This document shows, one piece after another, positions 8,067 through 16,489 of a stretch of 64,000 nucleotides of DNA. Below the pieces are notes generated by a model. The model was not told the origin of the DNA. It made no database searches and saw only the letters and a list, made by a program, of their open reading frames with translations. Position 1 is the first letter of the stretch; each line of letters starts with the position of its first letter. The stretch lies in assembly GCF_001955715.1 (NCBI RefSeq), contig NZ_CP019239.1, positions 558,001 through 622,000 on the forward strand. The letters run 5' to 3'. The position numbers were made by a program, and so were the translations under genes. The DNA comes from Rhodoferax saidenbachensis. Its GTDB lineage: Bacteria; Pseudomonadota; Gammaproteobacteria; Burkholderiales; Burkholderiaceae_C.

Positions 8067-9501
8067 GCAGATGCCCTGCGGTCAGGTTGGTGGCGCTGGA
8101 CTGGTTGAAGATGAAGCCCAGGTCGGAGGCTTTAGGGTCGTAGGCCGAGTTGCCGGTGGCGCGCAGCGAGCCGCGGACCAGTTTGGACGCGCTTGCAGCC
8201 TCCCAATCTTCGGGGACACGCTGACCGGTGGTCACGCCGCGTACAACCAACTGGTGGCGAATGGCCGCATCAATGGCAGGGCCCAGTTTCACGGCTTCAT
8301 CGATTTTCGAGAAGATGACCTGTTGGGCGCTGGCAGACTTAAAGCTGGTCACGGTATCGTCCAGTGTGTCACCATGGCCGCCGGCGTTGAGCACCAGCAA
8401 GCGTTTCACGTTAGGCAGATCCAGCAGTTCCAGCATTTCACGCTTGCGCGGGTCGCGTGGCGCCAGCCCGGTGGTGTCGATCAACACCATTTTTTTGCCG
8501 GCCAGCAATCCCAGCAAGTCCTGGAGGGCCGCCCGGTCATGGGCCAGATGGGCCACGACACCCAGCATTTGTCCATAAGCCCGCAATTGCTCCTGCGCAC
8601 CCACGCGGTAGGTGTCCAGGGAAATCAGGCCCACGCTGCCGGGGCCATGGCGGCGTGCGCACAGGCCTGCCAGCTTGGCGGCGGTGGTGGTTTTCCCCAC
8701 GCCGGTGGCGCCGATCAGGGCAAAGGTTCCACCTTCTTCATGCAGGGCCAGGCCGTTGGCATCGGTGCGCAGATTGCGTTCCAGCACGTCGACCACCCAA
8801 CGGACCGCTTCGTTGGCGTCGGAGCCCTCGGGCATGCGTTCCAGAATTGTGCGGGACAAGGTTGGCGAGTAGCCGGCACGGATCAGCTTGAGCATCAGAT
8901 TCGCCTGGATCGGATTCTGGCGCGCCTGGCCCAGCCAGTTCAGCGTGTTGAAACGGTCCTCGATCAGTTCTTTCATGGCGTGCAGTTCGTCCGCAATGCC
9001 TTTGGGCAGTGGGGCGGGGGCGGCAGGTGCGGTCGGTTTGCGCGCGGGGATGGTTTTGGCTTGCAGCGCGGCGATCTCCTGCGTGTGGGACGGTGTGGGC
9101 GCTGCACGCGGCAGGCGCTCCTGGGTTACCTCGCGCGTGGCGGGGGCGGGCGTCTGGTCTTGGCCTGCCTCGCTGCGACGGCGCGCCATGCGTTCACGCA
9201 CATAGTCCTGAAAAGACAGGGTGCTCATGGACAACTGGGCCGCGTCATCTTCCACCTGGCTGGCGACATCCTTGTAATTGAGCGGTTCGGCGGTCCGGCT
9301 GGCGAAAGAGGATTTGCCTTTACCGGAGCTGCCGCTGCTGCCCTGGTCCAGCATGTCCAGTGCATCTTCGGCCGTGGCCACGACTTCCACACCGTTTTCG
9401 GTGGGACGGTTGGACAGAATCAGGGTGCCATCGCCAAAAGCCTGACGCGCCTTGGCGAGTGCTTCGCGGGATGTGGCGGCAGTAAATCGTTGGATGTTCA
9501 T
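8059..9501 (-). CDS. flhF: Flagellar SRP-like GTPase FlhF
   Basis: GTPase of the Ffh/FtsY family that directs the site of flagellar assembly. The 480-aa product has a basic N-terminal B domain, a Pro/Ala-rich linker (about residues 60-165), an N domain, and a G domain with the P-loop 'GATGVGKTTTAAKL' near residue 270. The G domain also has 'LDTYRVGAQEQLRAYG' and 'LIDTTGLAPRD'. It starts within flhA (4-nt overlap) and overlaps the flhG-like gene, so the three are probably translationally coupled. Confidence 0.96.
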   Translation of the reverse strand: MNIQRFTAATSREALAKARQAFGDGTLILSNRPTENGVEVVATAEDALDMLDQGSSGSSGKGKSSFASRTAEPLNYKDVASQVEDDAAQLSMSTLSFQDYVRERMARRRSEAGQDQTPAPATREVTQERLPRAAPTPSHTQEIAALQAKTIPARKPTAPAAPAPLPKGIADELHAMKELIEDRFNTLNWLGQARQNPIQANLMLKLIRAGYSPTLSRTILERMPEGSDANEAVRWVVDVLERNLRTDANGLALHEEGGTFALIGATGVGKTTTAAKLAGLCARRHGPGSVGLISLDTYRVGAQEQLRAYGQMLGVVAHLAHDRAALQDLLGLLAGKKMVLIDTTGLAPRDPRKREMLELLDLPNVKRLLVLNAGGHGDTLDDTVTSFKSASAQQVIFSKIDEAVKLGPAIDAAIRHQLVVRGVTTGQRVPEDWEAASASKLVRGSLRATGNSAYDPKASDLGFIFNQSSATNLTAGHLHA

Positions 9502-11576
9502 GTTGCACCTCTAAGAATGGGGCCAATGCGGATGGTGTGTGTTTCAGGAATTTCACTGTGGGCCAGCACCTGCAAGCGCGGCGCCACACGGCGCACCAGG
9601 CGGGAGATGGCACCACGGATCTGGTCGGGCACCAGCAAACAGGCGGGTACGCCGATTTCTTCCTGCTTCAGGGCGGTTTCGGCAGCCGTGCGGGTCAGCA
9701 TGTCGGCCACACCGGGGTCCAGTGCCGGGCCAGCGCTGTTGCCCAAGGCCTGCACCAGCAGGCGCTCCAGGCTCGGGTCGATGGCGATCACGTTGAGCTC
9801 GCGTGTCGGGCCATAGATTTGCTGCACGATGGCGGGGGACAGGGCAATGCGCACGCGTTTGGCGAGTTCTACCGGGTCTGCGGTGCTGGTTGCGTGTTCG
9901 GCGATCGATTCGATGATGGTGCGGATGTCGCGGATGTGGACCGACTCGTCCAGCAGCAACTGCAGGACTTTCTGGAAAACAGCGACGGAAACCATTTTGG
10001 GTACGACTTCTTCGATCAATTTGGGAGCCAGTCTGGCGACGTGTTCCACGAGTTGTTGGGTCTCTGTGCGGCTGAGCAATTTGGAGGCTTGAACCTGCAT
10101 CAAGTGTGACAAATGGGTCGCCATGACGGTCTCGGAATCAACCACCGTAAATCCGGCCATTTGCGCAGCTTCTTTCTGCCGTTCGTCGATCCAGTGCGCA
10201 GGCAGGCCGAACGCCGGGTCGGTAGTCGCCGTTCCGATCAGGGGCGTGGTGATACCGCCGGGATTGATGGCCAGGTACATGCCGGGGAAGGCTTCGCCTT
10301 CGCCCACAATCACGCCGCGCAGGGTGATACGGTAGCCGCTGGGTTTGAGTTCCAGGTTGTCGCGCACGTGCACGGCAGGCGGCAGAAAACCGACCTCTTG
10401 TGCGAACTTGCGGCGCACACCCTTGATGCGGTTGAGCAAATCGCCCTGACGTGTCTTGTCGACCAAGGCGATCAGGCGGTAGCCTAGTTCCAGGCCTAGC
10501 TGGTCTACCGGCTGCAGATCGTCCCAGGACGCTTCTCCATCTCCGGCCGGAACCGGGGCCACGGTTTGCGGGTCCACAGGTACGGGTTTGTGTGCCAGCA
10601 TCCAGGCGCCGTAGGTCAAAACCGCCGAGATGCTCAGGAAGACAAAGTGCGGCATGTTGGGAATGACACCCAGGATGAACATGATGGCGGCCGTAATGCC
10701 CAGGACGCGCGGAGAGACAAACATCTGCCCGATGATCTGTTTGCCAATATCGTTGTCCTTGCCCACGCGGGACACCACCATGGCGGCAGCCACCGAGATC
10801 AGCAGTCCGGGAATCTGGGCCACCAGCGCGTCACCCACGGCCAGCAGGATGTAGGTATTGGCTGCCTGTGTGGCTGTCAGGTCGTGCTGCAAGATGCCGA
10901 TGGCAAAGCCGCCAAAGATGTTGATCAACAGGATCAGGATGCCGGCGATGGCGTCACCACGCACAAACTTCGAGGCACCGTCCATGGAACCGAAGAAATC
11001 GGCTTCTTCACCAATTTCTGCGCGACGGCGTTTGGCTTCGTTTTCGTTGATCAGGCCGGCGTTCAGATCGGCGTCCACCGCCATTTGTTTGCCGGGCATC
11101 GCATCCAGTGTGAAACGCGCAGACACTTCCGCAATACGCTCGGAGCCCTTGGTCACCACGACAAAGTTGATCACTACCAGAATCGCGAAAACGATCAGAC
11201 CCACTGCAAAGTTGCCACCAATCAGGAAGTGGCCAAACGCCTCAATCACAGCGCCTGCAGCGCCGGGGCCGGTATGGCCTTCGAGCAGCACGACGCGGGT
11301 GGATGCGACGTTGAGCGACAGACGCATCAGCGTGGTCAACAGCAGCACGGAGGGGAATGCTGCAAAGTCCAGCGGGCGGATCATGTAGGCCGCCACCATC
11401 ATGACCATCAGCGCCACGGCGATGTTGATGGTGAAGAAGACATCCAGTATCACCGGAGGCAGCGGCAACACCATCATGGCCAGGATGGCGACGACCAGCA
11501 TGGGGGCGCCTGCGCCCTGGACCACGGCGGCATTGCTGCTCCACCAGTTTTGCAGTGATTTCAGTTGGGCGTTCAT
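9498..11576 (-). CDS. flhA: Flagellar type III export gate protein FlhA
   Basis: Inner-membrane core of the flagellar export gate. The 692-aa protein, the usual length, has eight hydrophobic segments in its first 330 residues and the conserved FHIPEP-type loop region ('ERIAEVSARFTLDAMPGKQM'). A cytoplasmic domain follows that docks chaperone-substrate complexes. It overlaps flhB by 4 nt and flhF by 4 nt in a leftward operon. Confidence 0.97.
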   Translation of the reverse strand: MNAQLKSLQNWWSSNAAVVQGAGAPMLVVAILAMMVLPLPPVILDVFFTINIAVALMVMMVAAYMIRPLDFAAFPSVLLLTTLMRLSLNVASTRVVLLEGHTGPGAAGAVIEAFGHFLIGGNFAVGLIVFAILVVINFVVVTKGSERIAEVSARFTLDAMPGKQMAVDADLNAGLINENEAKRRRAEIGEEADFFGSMDGASKFVRGDAIAGILILLINIFGGFAIGILQHDLTATQAANTYILLAVGDALVAQIPGLLISVAAAMVVSRVGKDNDIGKQIIGQMFVSPRVLGITAAIMFILGVIPNMPHFVFLSISAVLTYGAWMLAHKPVPVDPQTVAPVPAGDGEASWDDLQPVDQLGLELGYRLIALVDKTRQGDLLNRIKGVRRKFAQEVGFLPPAVHVRDNLELKPSGYRITLRGVIVGEGEAFPGMYLAINPGGITTPLIGTATTDPAFGLPAHWIDERQKEAAQMAGFTVVDSETVMATHLSHLMQVQASKLLSRTETQQLVEHVARLAPKLIEEVVPKMVSVAVFQKVLQLLLDESVHIRDIRTIIESIAEHATSTADPVELAKRVRIALSPAIVQQIYGPTRELNVIAIDPSLERLLVQALGNSAGPALDPGVADMLTRTAAETALKQEEIGVPACLLVPDQIRGAISRLVRRVAPRLQVLAHSEIPETHTIRIGPILRGAT

Positions 11577-12727
11577 GGCGTAGCTGCCTTCACGGTTTTA
11601 GCCATCGGGTCCAGCTCTGGAGGTACGAAGGGCTGTGGTACTTCGTTGGGCATCGGTCCGTCACCGCGCAGCGCTGCCCGCAGGCGGTACACATAAGCCA
11701 GCACCTGCGCCACTGCGGTGTACAGCGCAGAGGGAATGTCCTGGTCCAGCTCTGCATTGGCATAGAGCGCACGCGCCAGCATGGGTGACTGCAGTACGGG
11801 AATGGAGTGGCTCTTGGCCAGATCACGGATGCGCATGGCCAGCAGGTCGGCCCCTTTGGAGATGACCTGGGGCGCACGCATGGTTTTTTCGTCGTAGCGG
11901 ATCGCGACGGCAAAGTGGGTCGGGTTCATCACCACAAAATCGGCTTTGGGGACTGCGTTGATGCTGCCCCCCTGGGACAGCTCACGTTGCCGCTGGCGCA
12001 TCTTGCCTTTCATCTGCGGATTGCCGTCAGACTCTTTGCCTTCCTGCTTGAACTCCTGGTGGGACATCTTCATCTGGTCCTTGTGCAGGAAGGATTGCAG
12101 CGGTACGTCCACCATGGCGGCCAACAGGATCACCAGCAGCAACATACCGGCCCCCCCGGTGATCCACTCAGTCAGGTGGGCAATGGCCGAGCTGCTGGGC
12201 TGCAGGACCAGGGAGGCCATGGTCTGCAGTCCGGAACTCAGGTAAGACGCGGCAATGCAGAACAGGATGATGGTGAGCAGCACCATTTTTGCGGTCGAGA
12301 GCAGCTTCTTTTTGCTGAAGAGGTTGCCAATTCCTTTCAGCGGATTGAGCCGGCTGAAGTCGGGCATCAGGGGCTTGAGGCTGTTGACCCAGCCACCAGA
12401 GGCCACGGCCGCGAGGATGACTGATGCCATGACGATGACCGCAAATGCCGTGCAGCCTGCGATGCCGACGGTGGTGGCATCGCCCAGGCGCGTCAGCATG
12501 CTGCCGGTCTGTTTGACAGTGGTGGCATCGAAGGTGAGTTGCTGGCTCAGGCTGAGCTTGAGCCGGTCAAAAAGCACTGGTGCCAGCACCAGGAGCGCCA
12601 TGGAGCCCATGCCCAGCACAGCAAGGTGGGAGAGGTCTTCGGAGCGACTGACCTGGCCGTCTTCCCGGGCCTTCTTCAGCTTGCGCTCTGAGGCCGGTAG
12701 GTTGCGATCTTGACTGCCTGATTCCAT
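11573..12727 (-). CDS. flhB: Flagellar export specificity switch protein FlhB
   Basis: Inner-membrane export component that switches secretion from hook to filament substrates after self-cleavage. The 384-aa product has four membrane segments, a basic N terminus and the autocleavage NPTH motif ('DFVVMNPTHFAVAIRYDE') near residue 265. Pro/Met-rich sequence follows at the C terminus. It heads the operon flhB-flhA-flhF-flhG-like-fliA, all joined by short overlaps. A terminator for the upstream cheYZ unit lies just before it. Confidence 0.97.
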   Translation of the reverse strand: MESGSQDRNLPASERKLKKAREDGQVSRSEDLSHLAVLGMGSMALLVLAPVLFDRLKLSLSQQLTFDATTVKQTGSMLTRLGDATTVGIAGCTAFAVIVMASVILAAVASGGWVNSLKPLMPDFSRLNPLKGIGNLFSKKKLLSTAKMVLLTIILFCIAASYLSSGLQTMASLVLQPSSSAIAHLTEWITGGAGMLLLVILLAAMVDVPLQSFLHKDQMKMSHQEFKQEGKESDGNPQMKGKMRQRQRELSQGGSINAVPKADFVVMNPTHFAVAIRYDEKTMRAPQVISKGADLLAMRIRDLAKSHSIPVLQSPMLARALYANAELDQDIPSALYTAVAQVLAYVYRLRAALRGDGPMPNEVPQPFVPPELDPMAKTVKAATP

Positions 12728-12786
12728 GGTGGCGGGACTCTAAAGTTCCCACCATTGTCGCGAGCAGTCTCTGAAACTAAAGTATG

Positions 12787-12809
12787 AAAAGAGGGGCTTT
12801 CACCCCTCT
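12787..12809 (-). terminator. Rho-independent terminator after cheZ
   Basis: Read on the - strand: AGAGGGG, 6-nt loop, CCCCTCT, then TTTT. It lies between cheZ and flhB, about 100 nt past the cheZ stop, and would end the cheY-cheZ transcript. This implies flhB has its own promoter in the remaining gap. Confidence 0.65.
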
Positions 12810-12909
12810 GTCTGTGTGTGCCGGGGTGGCTGTCTCGCCGCCGGGCCGACCCAAGGCGAAATGCATCCCCTTTGGGGCCGCGACCCGCGCAGCGGCGGAG
12901 CGTGGGGGC

Positions 12910-13554
12910 TTAAAACCCCAGGCTGGCCAGCAGGTCGTCCACCTGCGACTGGTCGGTCACCACATCGGTGTGGGCTTGCCCTGCCACCACTGGACCGGCC
13001 AGTGCCGGCACGTAGGCTGCAGCGGGTGCCGCTGCCTTCGCGGCCGCTTCGGGTGGTGCGGTCTGAAGCAGCATCAGCACCAATTGTTCTTCTATGGTGG
13101 CTGCCAGGTTCACCACCTTGGCAATCACCTGGCCTGTCAGGTCGTGAAAGTCCTGGGCCATCATGATTTCGGTCAGGTAGCCGTCCACCTTCTGGCTGGC
13201 CTGCTCGACATCGGTGATGAAGTTCATCACATGGCCACCAGCCACGGCAGCCACGGGGTCCTTTGTGATCAATGCGCCGATGCGGCGTGTTTCTGCCGCA
13301 ATGTGATCGTGCTGGGCCTTGGCCTGGTCGACCTGGTTGAGCACTTTTTCTGCGGCCTGACCAGTCAGGCGCGCGATGTATGACAGGCGGCTTTTGGCGT
13401 CAGGCAGCTCACCGGCCCAGTCTTTGACTTTGTCGGCCAGTCCCAGGCCGTTCAGGGAGTCGTGCAATTGGCGGGTCAGAGCGCCGAGTTGCTGGTGAAT
13501 CTGGACGGGAGTGACACCGTCCTTCAGAAGGTCACGCAATTCCGGGGAGGACAT
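12910..13554 (-). CDS. cheZ: Chemotaxis phosphatase CheZ
   Basis: Dephosphorylates CheY-P and so resets the motor signal. The 214-aa product is helical and has the CheZ active-site region 'MMAQDFHDLTGQVIAKVV', in which the Gln of TGQVI inserts into the CheY site. Its C terminus 'QSQVDDLLASLGF' is the CheY-binding tail (a QDQVDDLLxSLGF-type motif). It is directly downstream of cheY with a 2-nt gap. Confidence 0.95.
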   Translation of the reverse strand: MSSPELRDLLKDGVTPVQIHQQLGALTRQLHDSLNGLGLADKVKDWAGELPDAKSRLSYIARLTGQAAEKVLNQVDQAKAQHDHIAAETRRIGALITKDPVAAVAGGHVMNFITDVEQASQKVDGYLTEIMMAQDFHDLTGQVIAKVVNLAATIEEQLVLMLLQTAPPEAAAKAAAPAAAYVPALAGPVVAGQAHTDVVTDQSQVDDLLASLGF

Positions 13555-13556
13555 GA

Positions 13557-13946
13557 TTACTTCAGGCCTTGCTTGGTCAGGATGTGGTTGACCTTGTCTT
13601 CCAGGGTGGCCTTGGTGAAGGGTTTGACGATGTATCCGGCGGCACCTTGCTGTGCTGCCAGCACGATGTCTTCCTTGCGTGCTTCAGCCGTCACCATCAG
13701 CACCGGCAGGTGCTTGAGTTTGTCGTCTTTCTTGATCTCGCCCAGCAACTGGAAACCATTCATGTTGGGCATGTTGATGTCGCTGACCACAAAGTCAAAT
13801 GTGCTGCTGCGCAGTTTTTGCAGGGCGACCACGCCGTCTTCGGCTTCGTCTGCCTCGGCGTATCCACTTTCCTTGAGCAGATTGCGAACAATTCTGCGCA
13901 TGGTGGAGAAGTCATCGACCACTAAAAAACGGAGTTCTTTTGCCAT
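13557..13946 (-). CDS. cheY: Chemotaxis response regulator CheY
   Basis: Single-domain response regulator that binds the flagellar switch when phosphorylated. The 129-aa protein has the acidic pair in '[13 protein letters not shown]', the phospho-acceptor Asp in '[12 protein letters not shown]', Thr in 'LMVTAEA' and Lys in 'GYIVKPFT', so all receiver active-site residues are present. It forms a unit with cheZ. No cheA, cheW, cheR or cheB lies nearby. Confidence 0.97.
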   Translation of the reverse strand: MAKELRFLVVDDFSTMRRIVRNLLKESGYAEADEAEDGVVALQKLRSSTFDFVVSDINMPNMNGFQLLGEIKKDDKLKHLPVLMVTAEARKEDIVLAAQQGAAGYIVKPFTKATLEDKVNHILTKQGLK

Positions 13947-14006
13947 AGCTAACCCTTTCGCGGGCGGTTTTCGTATTAGCGCAAGTATGACCGAATTTTC
14001 GGCGAC

Positions 14007-14951
14007 TTACGGGGGTGATTTCGCGGGGGGCTCGCCTGTGGCTGGTGGACCTTCGGTTTCCGGTTCCAGCGGCACGCGGTCGGCCCCGAGCATGCGTTCT
14101 TCCGCATCTTTGGTCATGACCAGAATACTGATGCGCCGGTTGCTCGGGCTAAACGGATTGTCTGGCTCCAGCAGCAGGCTGGATGCCATGCCCACCACAC
14201 GGACCAGTTTCTCTTCGGGCATGCCCGCCAGCACCAGCTCGCGCCGGGCCGCATTGGCCCGGTCGGCTGAAAGCTCCCAGTTGCTGTAGCCGCGGGCCGC
14301 ATTGCCGTAGGGTGTGCGGTCGGTGTGGCCGTCCATGCTGACCTTGTTTTCCACGTCGGTCAGCACGATGCCGATTTCCCGCAGGATGTCGCGCATATAG
14401 GGTTTGACGGCCGCACTGCCGCTGTCAAACATGGGGCGCTTCTGGTCATCAATGATCTGGATCTGCAAGCCGTCCGGTGTCACTTCGAGTTTGATTTGGG
14501 AGCTGAACTCGGAGAGTTTGGGATTGCTGGCGATGGCCTGCGCGATCTTGGCGCTCAGAGCGGCCAGGGTCTTGGCATCGCGTTTGGCGACTTCGGCCTT
14601 GAGCTCCGCGCGGGACATCTTCTTGGCGCTGGCGTCTTGCCCGTCACCCTTGCGGGTTTGCCCCACCTGTTGGGTCAGGTCCTTGCCGCCACCCGTGAGA
14701 ACGCTGTTGCTGGCTCCCGCACCGGGGCCGCCTTGCAATGCCACTTTCATCGGGGACTGGAAGTAATCGGAAATGCCCTTGCGGTCCCCTTCGGAGGTGC
14801 TGCCCAGCAGCCACATGAGCAGAAAGAACGCCATCATGGCGGTCACGAAGTCGGCGTAGGCAATCTTCCAGGCGCCCCCATGCGCAGCGTGGCCGCCTTT
14901 TTTGACCCGCTTGATGATGATGGGCTGGAGTTTCTTGGCGTCCCCGGCCAT
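14007..14951 (-). CDS. motB: Flagellar motor stator protein MotB
   Basis: Stator subunit anchoring the motor to peptidoglycan and forming the ion path with MotA. The 314-aa protein has a short basic N terminus, one membrane helix with the ion-binding Asp ('YADFVTAMMAFFLLMWLLGS', Asp near residue 33), a plug/linker region, and a C-terminal OmpA-like domain ('DGHTDRTPYGN', 'SADRANAARREL', 'NRRISILV'). MotB normally follows motA; here only a 34-codon ORF precedes it. Confidence 0.95.
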   Translation of the reverse strand: MAGDAKKLQPIIIKRVKKGGHAAHGGAWKIAYADFVTAMMAFFLLMWLLGSTSEGDRKGISDYFQSPMKVALQGGPGAGASNSVLTGGGKDLTQQVGQTRKGDGQDASAKKMSRAELKAEVAKRDAKTLAALSAKIAQAIASNPKLSEFSSQIKLEVTPDGLQIQIIDDQKRPMFDSGSAAVKPYMRDILREIGIVLTDVENKVSMDGHTDRTPYGNAARGYSNWELSADRANAARRELVLAGMPEEKLVRVVGMASSLLLEPDNPFSPSNRRISILVMTKDAEERMLGADRVPLEPETEGPPATGEPPAKSPP

Positions 14952-14969
14952 AGTCAGCGCTCCATGGTC

Positions 14970-15074
14970 CTAAGCATGTTTCCCGGACTCCCCGAGCGCG
15001 GGTGCGCCGCCCTGTGTGGCCAGTGGCTGGCCCAGCGGGCCCATGACAACTAACCGGCCAATGAGTACAAACAT
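14970..15074 (-). pseudogene. Possible motA remnant (internal deletion)
   Basis: A 34-codon ORF (MFVLIGRLVVMG then PLGQPLATQ...GESGKHA, stop) lies between flhC and motB, 18 nt before the motB start. MotA proteins from related bacteria begin MFVxIG-x2-V-x2-G, so the first 12 residues look like a MotA start; the rest does not look like a membrane protein. FlhDC-motA-motB is the usual order in this group. I infer loss of most of motA by an internal deletion. There is no clear ribosome binding site, and a chance match over 12 residues is possible. Confidence 0.35.
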
Positions 15075-15208
15075 AAATGCATTGTGACAGGGAAGCCCGC
15101 GGCCTCAAGGGTTAAAGAGGCAGGGTTTTGCCCGCCTGCACCTATCATATCGCCGCCGGATGCATGCACTTCAATTCACTGCCAAATTGGCACTCGGCCC
15201 TCATGGGA

Positions 15209-15238
15209 TATGCGCAAGTAGCTATAGAAATAATAGCA
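15209..15238 (+). repeat. Dispersed hairpin repeat, copy 2
   Basis: ATATGCGC, short spacer, AGCTAT (15220-15225), 7 nt, ATAGC (15233-15237). Same design and orientation as copies at 287 and 21931. It lies just after the flhC stop codon. Confidence 0.6.
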
Positions 15239-15239
15239 A

Positions 15240-15776
15240 TTAGTGCAACAAAATGCCACCTATAGCAGAGCCCTTGCCGGCCCGCGCGGGCGGAGTGCAC
15301 AGGCCGCATTCGAAATGCCGCGTGTTCTCGTAGGCCTCGCTCACGAAATGTCCCCCGCACTTGGAGCATTTGGTCATGGACAGCATGTTGTTGTCGATGA
15401 ACTTGACCAAGCGCCAGGCGCGGGTGATGGACAGCAGCGGTTCCACGCCGCACGCCGCGATCTGTTCGGTGTACAGGCGGTAGGCCGCCATGACCGCGTC
15501 GATGTCCTCCATGGCACTGACCTTGGTCAGGTACTCATAGGTGTTCTGGAACAGCGAGGCATGGATATTGGGCTGCCAGGTCAGGAACCATTCGGTCGAG
15601 AAGGGCAACTGGCCCTTGCTCGGCGAGCGGCCTGCCACTTCCTTGTACAGGCGCAACAGGCGCTCGTAGGACAGGTCGGTCTCGCTCTCCAGCACCTGCA
15701 GGCGGGCGCCGAGCTGGATGAGGGCGACGGCGCGCTCTACCTGTTTGGAATCGTTCAAAACGCTTTTGCTGGCCAT
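15240..15776 (-). CDS. flhC: Flagellar master regulator subunit FlhC
   Basis: With FlhD forms the FlhD4C2 activator of class 2 flagellar genes. The 178-aa product has the FlhC zinc site, four Cys in 'CSKCGGHF' and 'FECGLC' near the C terminus, plus 'LLRLYKEVAGRSPSKGQLPF'. The ATG at 15776 has AGGAG 8 nt upstream; 18 further in-frame codons upstream have no such signal. It is 37 nt downstream of flhD. Confidence 0.96.
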   Translation of the reverse strand: MASKSVLNDSKQVERAVALIQLGARLQVLESETDLSYERLLRLYKEVAGRSPSKGQLPFSTEWFLTWQPNIHASLFQNTYEYLTKVSAMEDIDAVMAAYRLYTEQIAACGVEPLLSITRAWRLVKFIDNNMLSMTKCSKCGGHFVSEAYENTRHFECGLCTPPARAGKGSAIGGILLH

Positions 15777-15813
15777 GGTGCTGCTCCTGGGGACTGTGCG
15801 GGTGGTTCTTGGC

Positions 15814-16140
15814 TTACATGGCTTCGGCAAATTTGCCGGCCATCAGGATGCTGGCGTGCAGCTTGGTGGTGGCGTCGTTGTCCACTTTGCTTGGCGTGTG
15901 GTTGGTCAGCAGGTTCCAGACAATGTCGTCATCCACGCGGAAACGGCACAGCAGCATGTTGCCGGAGGCAATTTTCAGAATCTGGGCGGGCGAGAGGGTG
16001 CCAATCAGGTCAGCTGCTTCTTCTGACATGCCCAGGCGGAACAGCGCTTCGGCTTTGTCCTGGCGGATCAGATTCTGGGCCAGCATCAGGTAGGTCAGAT
16101 TGGCTTCGCGGATCTCGTTGAGTAACTGCTCGTTGGTCAT
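15814..16140 (-). CDS. flhD: Flagellar master regulator subunit FlhD
   Basis: Partner of FlhC in the flagellar master activator. The 108-aa protein starts MTNEQLLNEIREANLTYLML and contains 'AQNLIRQDKAEALFRLG' and a C-terminal 'RVDDDIVWNLLTNH', both typical of FlhD. The start at 16140 has AAGGAG just upstream; an upstream in-frame ATG at 16182 lacks one. First gene of the flhDC operon. Confidence 0.96.
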   Translation of the reverse strand: MTNEQLLNEIREANLTYLMLAQNLIRQDKAEALFRLGMSEEAADLIGTLSPAQILKIASGNMLLCRFRVDDDIVWNLLTNHTPSKVDNDATTKLHASILMAGKFAEAM

Positions 16141-16489
16141 GTTCGGCTCCTTGCGGTGGCGGTAATTCGTGTGAATCACCATGGAGCGAATTCTGGAATG
16201 GAGAGCCAGAAACTTAAATCAGAAAAAGACTAATCAGCGTGTCAGGGAAGCGCAAACAGCCTGTAGGCAAAACACCTACAAGCAAAAATAGTCGTATGCA
16301 ATGGGACGCCCGCTACCGGGTCAGTGCAGATGCCCGCAACCTGGGCAGCACACTGCAATACCTGCAGATATCGGCAGACACACGCTCACGCTGAAGGCCT
16401 AACTCATGCCCCATGCGTTGGGAGAGAATCAATGCGCTCGCGCCATGGCTGGACTCCAAGGACCAGAGCGGCGGTTGCGGTGGCGAGGA
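16141..16489. promoter_or_regulatory. flhDC upstream region / fliC downstream region
   Basis: This 349-bp gap lies before leftward flhD and after the stop of the leftward flagellin gene. It should hold the flhDC promoter and the flagellin transcript end. The clearest structure is an inverted repeat TGTAGG (16262-16267) / CCTACA (16275-16280) with a 7-nt spacer, about 120 nt from the flhD start, a plausible operator. No convincing ORF or T-tract terminator was found. Confidence 0.4.

Noticed and set aside
8065..9816. 583-codon + strand frame over flhF
   Set aside because: FlhF is unmistakable on the - strand with all GTPase motifs; this frame is His/Gln/Gly-rich and has no family features.
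10566..11558. 330-codon + strand frame over flhA
   Set aside because: Antisense to the conserved FlhA membrane region; His/Asp/Gln-rich composition is typical of a shadow frame.
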